Of a stretch of 64,000 nucleotides of DNA, positions 60,701-64,000 are shown in pieces. The DNA lies in assembly GCA_019722365.1 (NCBI GenBank), contig JADFUC010000122.1, positions 1 to 64,000 on the forward strand, in the 5' to 3' direction. Origin of the DNA: Lithospermum erythrorhizon (taxonomy: Eukaryota; Streptophyta; Magnoliopsida; Boraginales; Boraginaceae). The notes beneath the pieces are model-generated. The model worked only from the letters and a program-made list of their open reading frames with translations. It did not search any database and was not told where the DNA came from. Made by a program: the position numbers and the translations under genes. Positions within the stretch are counted from its first letter, which is position 1. Every line of letters starts with the position of its first letter.

Positions 60701-61884
60701 ATAACAGAACATGAAATAAGTGTGGATCATTTAAAGAACATAGCTACCCAGGTATGAGTTGCGTTTAATATTTAATCGAGGGGCACGACAATTGATAAAG
60801 GTCAAAAACAATTTGGAAAAGGAGAAGCGGCATTGGAAGAAAATGTTATTGGTACTGGGTTGTGAAGTTTCCCGAAAAAAGAATCATTTAGTACTTGAAG
60901 TTATATCAAAGTAGTAATGAGAATTTTTTGGGCTTGATTGAGATGTTAGCAGAGTTTGACCTTATCATTGAAAAGCATGTTAAGCGCATTACAAATGATG
61001 AACTTCATTCTCATTACCTTGGATGAGTTAATACATCTATTATCTTCTAAAATTAAATGTGAAATCATCAAGAAGATAAAAGAAGCCAAGTATTTCTCTG
61101 TGATTCTTGATTGCGCTCTTAGTCTAATCGTGAAGAAAATAACTTTGATTTTAAGATATGGGATGTCCTCTTCAATAATGTTATTGTGGAAGAATCATTT
61201 TTATCTTTTTTGGTAATGATACAAGCCCAGGCAAGTTATTTGATACTTTATTGAAAGAATTAGAGGCTTTAGATGCTTGGCTTAAAACTGATATGAGGCC
61301 AAGGTTATGATAACGGATCAAAGCATGAAGAAACATCAAGGTATGCAAAGACTTTTTAGATAAAAATCCTAGAGCATTCTATACTCCTTGCGGTTGTCAT
61401 AACCTAAAATTTAGCTTTGTGTGATATTTCCAACACTTGTAGTAAAGCTAAAGATTTTCTTGGAGTTATACAATGTATTTACACAATTTTTACAAATTCT
61501 ACTACTTGATAGAGGTATTTTGAAAGATAATGTAGAAGGGTTGACTCTTAAGTCATTGTCGATATTCGTTTGGAGGTATTGATAGTGTTCGACTATAACA
61601 TTTCGATAGTAGACATTAGAAGCTTTTAATTCAAAAGCTTGTGGTAATTCACAAATTAGAAAGTGAAGCCAAATCATTAACAATCGATAGTGGAACACTT
61701 TGAGTTTTTATGTCAATAATCATTTTGTATGAGGTGTTAACTATTGTCAATATGGTTAACCAACAACTTCAATCAAGGAGATGTGATCATTATTGCAATT
61801 ACACAAGTGAAAGCTTTGATTTCTTGTGCAGAAAAATATAAAGCTGGTTTTTCGAGATGCTCTTGTTATACCATGTATCTCGTA

Positions 61885-64000
61885 TAACGACCGCCCCGGG
61901 TAAATGCATACGAGTTAGAATGGGTCGAATCACGGGCGCTGAGTCGCTTGTCGATGGATGACTCAATTTTTAAAGAGACTTTGTCTTGAAACAACTCAAC
62001 AAAATAATATACAATGACCATGACACTTTTTTAAGAAAAAGAATCCATCGTGGTATTAACTAACCGCATCTTGACAACGACATACAACGTAACTCGAAAT
62101 AAAAACTATCACAGACAGCGACCGCAATCCAACCAAATAAAGGCGTGAGGATCAACTACCATCCGCCGCTCACACCTAAGCTCTAAGGCACAAACACCGG
62201 ACAATCTCGGAAATGGAGCAGTACCACACGTCAACCCTAGCAATGGAAATTGCCGCCCATGCTTGAATAGGGTGTAGCCAGGCTAGCGAGCTTAGTGAAT
62301 ATATATCTCAAGGATGGGTAACTTCCAATCAGCAATAGTGTACCAAAGTAAATGATATTGCATACGATAGATAAGTGAAACATAATATTATTCAACAAGA
62401 TCTCAATATAAAGTCATTATCAATTTCATTGCTTATCTTTTGCGTATGTTTATAAATTCGTTGATAGCGAGAACATTCTAAGATGATGGCAATCCCGACA
62501 ATAACATACATTATAATTCAAGAAATTTGCCAATAACACGCAACAAACAATCGACCTTACTCCATCAAATGACAATGGCGACATCACGACTCAGCAGCCC
62601 AACATTTCAGCTGACCACAATCAACTCCTGATAGTATCAGCTGACAACTTCAGCAATGATACTCTGACTCGACAACTCAGCGATACTACAACTCGCTGAC
62701 CACATCAACTCGACAATAGTATCAACTCAACAACTCAACAACTCAATATAAGTCCAGATTTCTACAACTAATGCGCATATAATCGACCTCAACATGCAGG
62801 GAGAAACTTATGCCCGTCGACATAAGCTATCGCGAATCGTAGCGAAGTGCAGGCCGTCGCGAATCGTCACTAGATGCGAAGCAACTCACCAAATCGTAAC
62901 TAGGAGGCAGCAAGATCTTGGACAATACAACTCGGCATGCGTCAACCCATATCTGACTCTTCTGTCTGACTCGGCAACTCCTCAAAACACTTGTAAAAAC
63001 TCGCCCAAAACCTGGCCGCAGCGCAACGGCTGACCCACAGCGCGCTATTCAGCATATAATTCCAACACAAACCACATATATACACATACGCGTATCCGTA
63101 ATCAATAGTTAATCAATACGCGTGAGATAGATACTTTCGCCTCGGCTAGCTATATAAAACTTCTGCGCCATCGCAGCGGACACTTTCCATGATTAACGCC
63201 TAAACAAACATTCAAAATTATAATTACTACTTATAATATACAACTAGTAATAAAACATTCCTTTATATATATATCATCTACGTTCATATATAAAGAAATA
63301 ACCCAACGTAAAATCCCGCTGATAAACCTTATTCGACTTAAGTCCATGACTTTCCATTTAAATGAAGTCAAATTCCACTTACTAGTTTTCAAAAATACTA
63401 ATGTTCGATGTTAACAACTAATCATCACATTTCTAACCATCTTTAACTTGAGCCAATTAACTTCTTTCAACTTACTAAACTCATTTTATCCGAACATTCT
63501 CTGTCGCTGTAAATACTTAAGCTACACCTCGAAACAACCACTAATAAAAAGTCCAAGAGTACACTTCTACCATAATAAAATCATTTAGAAAAAGTCAACA
63601 AAAAGTCAACAAAAAGTCAACTATAATCTCGACAATTTGACCCCATAAATCGATTATTATCACCCTCTTGCTCTGACATCCCCAGCCTAGATGTCGATTC
63701 TATAACATTATAAATGTCAAGCTGAGTCGCTCAAAATAACAAAAGTCAACATCCTCAAAAGTCAAGAAATACTCCAAAAATTGAACTTTCTTACCTTAGC
63801 AGTAGAGGATGACTCGGAAATACCAAAATTTTAGGACTTAGAAGCTTGCAAGATGAAGAAAATCTTTGAGGGAAAAAGGGGAGGGTTCGGTATGTCAAGA
63901 AGAAGAAGAAGATTATGATAATGACAAGTCACTTGGGATAAGTATGAAAGAACCACCCGAGTCGTGCAAAATATCTCGAGAATAGATGCAGTACCGTTCG
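61885..64000 (-). mobile_element. LTR-like or retroelement non-coding DNA (putative gypsy)
   Basis: On the minus strand the block ends in CCGGGGCGGTCGTTATA at about 61885, resembling the 3' terminus of many plant gypsy LTRs (CGGGGCG..GTGACA). It carries direct repeats of AAAGTCAAC (63592–63622) and CAACTC-rich runs (62640–62750). There is no coding capacity; the frame at 62794–63033 is chance. The element would extend beyond the right edge of the window. Confidence 0.4.

Larger units (their letters stand above)
59035..61880 (+). mobile_element. hAT-type transposon (ZMYM1-like transposase), broken
   Basis: Plus-strand pieces match plant hAT proteins of the 'zinc finger MYM-type 1-like / DUF4371' group. 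An N-terminal basic start (KRKKKEVK, near 59100) is followed by a DVDN/DDEPNSND repeat, IYDPRNWHALDSKMIDLL (59440–59500) and LDKVLRF. After a foreign block, NENFLGLIEMLAEFDLII-like sequence (about 60910), SSKIKCEIIKKIKEAKYFSV (61050) and FYTPCGCHNLKF-like sequence (61380) follow, ending with an ISCAEKYKAGF segment near 61850. Frames are shifted many times. The C-terminal dimerisation region is absent; sequence similarity stops where LTR-like DNA begins at about 61885. Confidence 0.7.

Noticed and set aside
62794..63033. 79-codon plus-strand frame
   Set aside because: Chance frame in repetitive LTR-like DNA, with no resemblance to a known protein.

Overview
This is a nuclear chromosome segment from a flowering plant. 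The protein genes have many short exons with GT–AG introns, and the families are plant-specific (SINA and RFI2/IPI1 ubiquitin ligases, TOPP phosphatase, ubiquitin-like-domain PI4K gamma, MEI2-like RNA binding protein, RPM1-type NLR, SRC2-type C2 protein). The non-genic DNA is AT-rich and full of decayed LTR retrotransposons, hAT and PIF/Harbinger transposons, SINEs and Stowaway-like MITEs. A eudicot, perhaps an asterid, fits best; I cannot name the genus.

Layout. 1–17.2 kb is a graveyard of retroelements: a Ty3/gypsy element on the minus strand (about 1.6–8.0 kb), a Ty1/copia 3' half on the plus strand (8.1–11 kb), a SINE (13.3 kb), and a second copia tail with its own tandem repeats (14.6–16.2 kb). 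17.2–52.2 kb is a gene island: a His-rich KOKOPELLI-like gene (-), a broken SRC2-like C2 gene (-), an RFI2/IPI1-like RING E3 (+), a truncated NLR (+), a TOPP-type PP1 phosphatase (-), a PI4K gamma with two one-base frameshifts (+), a SINAT3-like E3 (-), ribosomal protein eS27 (-), tRNA-Lys(UUU) (+), and a heavily damaged MEI2-like gene (-). 52.2–64 kb returns to transposons: a PIF/Harbinger element (-) split by a ten-copy minisatellite, a hAT (+) carrying a nested LTR-like insert, and LTR-like DNA that appears to cut the hAT's 3' end.

The genes do not form one pathway. The clearest theme is the contrast between genes that splice cleanly into full-length products (His-rich gene, RFI2-like, TOPP, SINAT3-like, eS27) and those carrying coding lesions (SRC2-like, NLR, PI4K gamma, MEI2-like). 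The two PI4K gamma lesions are single-base expansions of short homopolymers and could be assembly errors. The MEI2-like lesions include a stop and lost coding sequence, and look like genuine pseudogenisation. I found no convincing new biological system. The items most worth a second look are the damaged MEI2-like gene, the minisatellite inside the PIF element, the NLR stop, and the minisatellites at gene 5' ends. All exon models were made by eye from splice signals and reading frame; none has transcript support.
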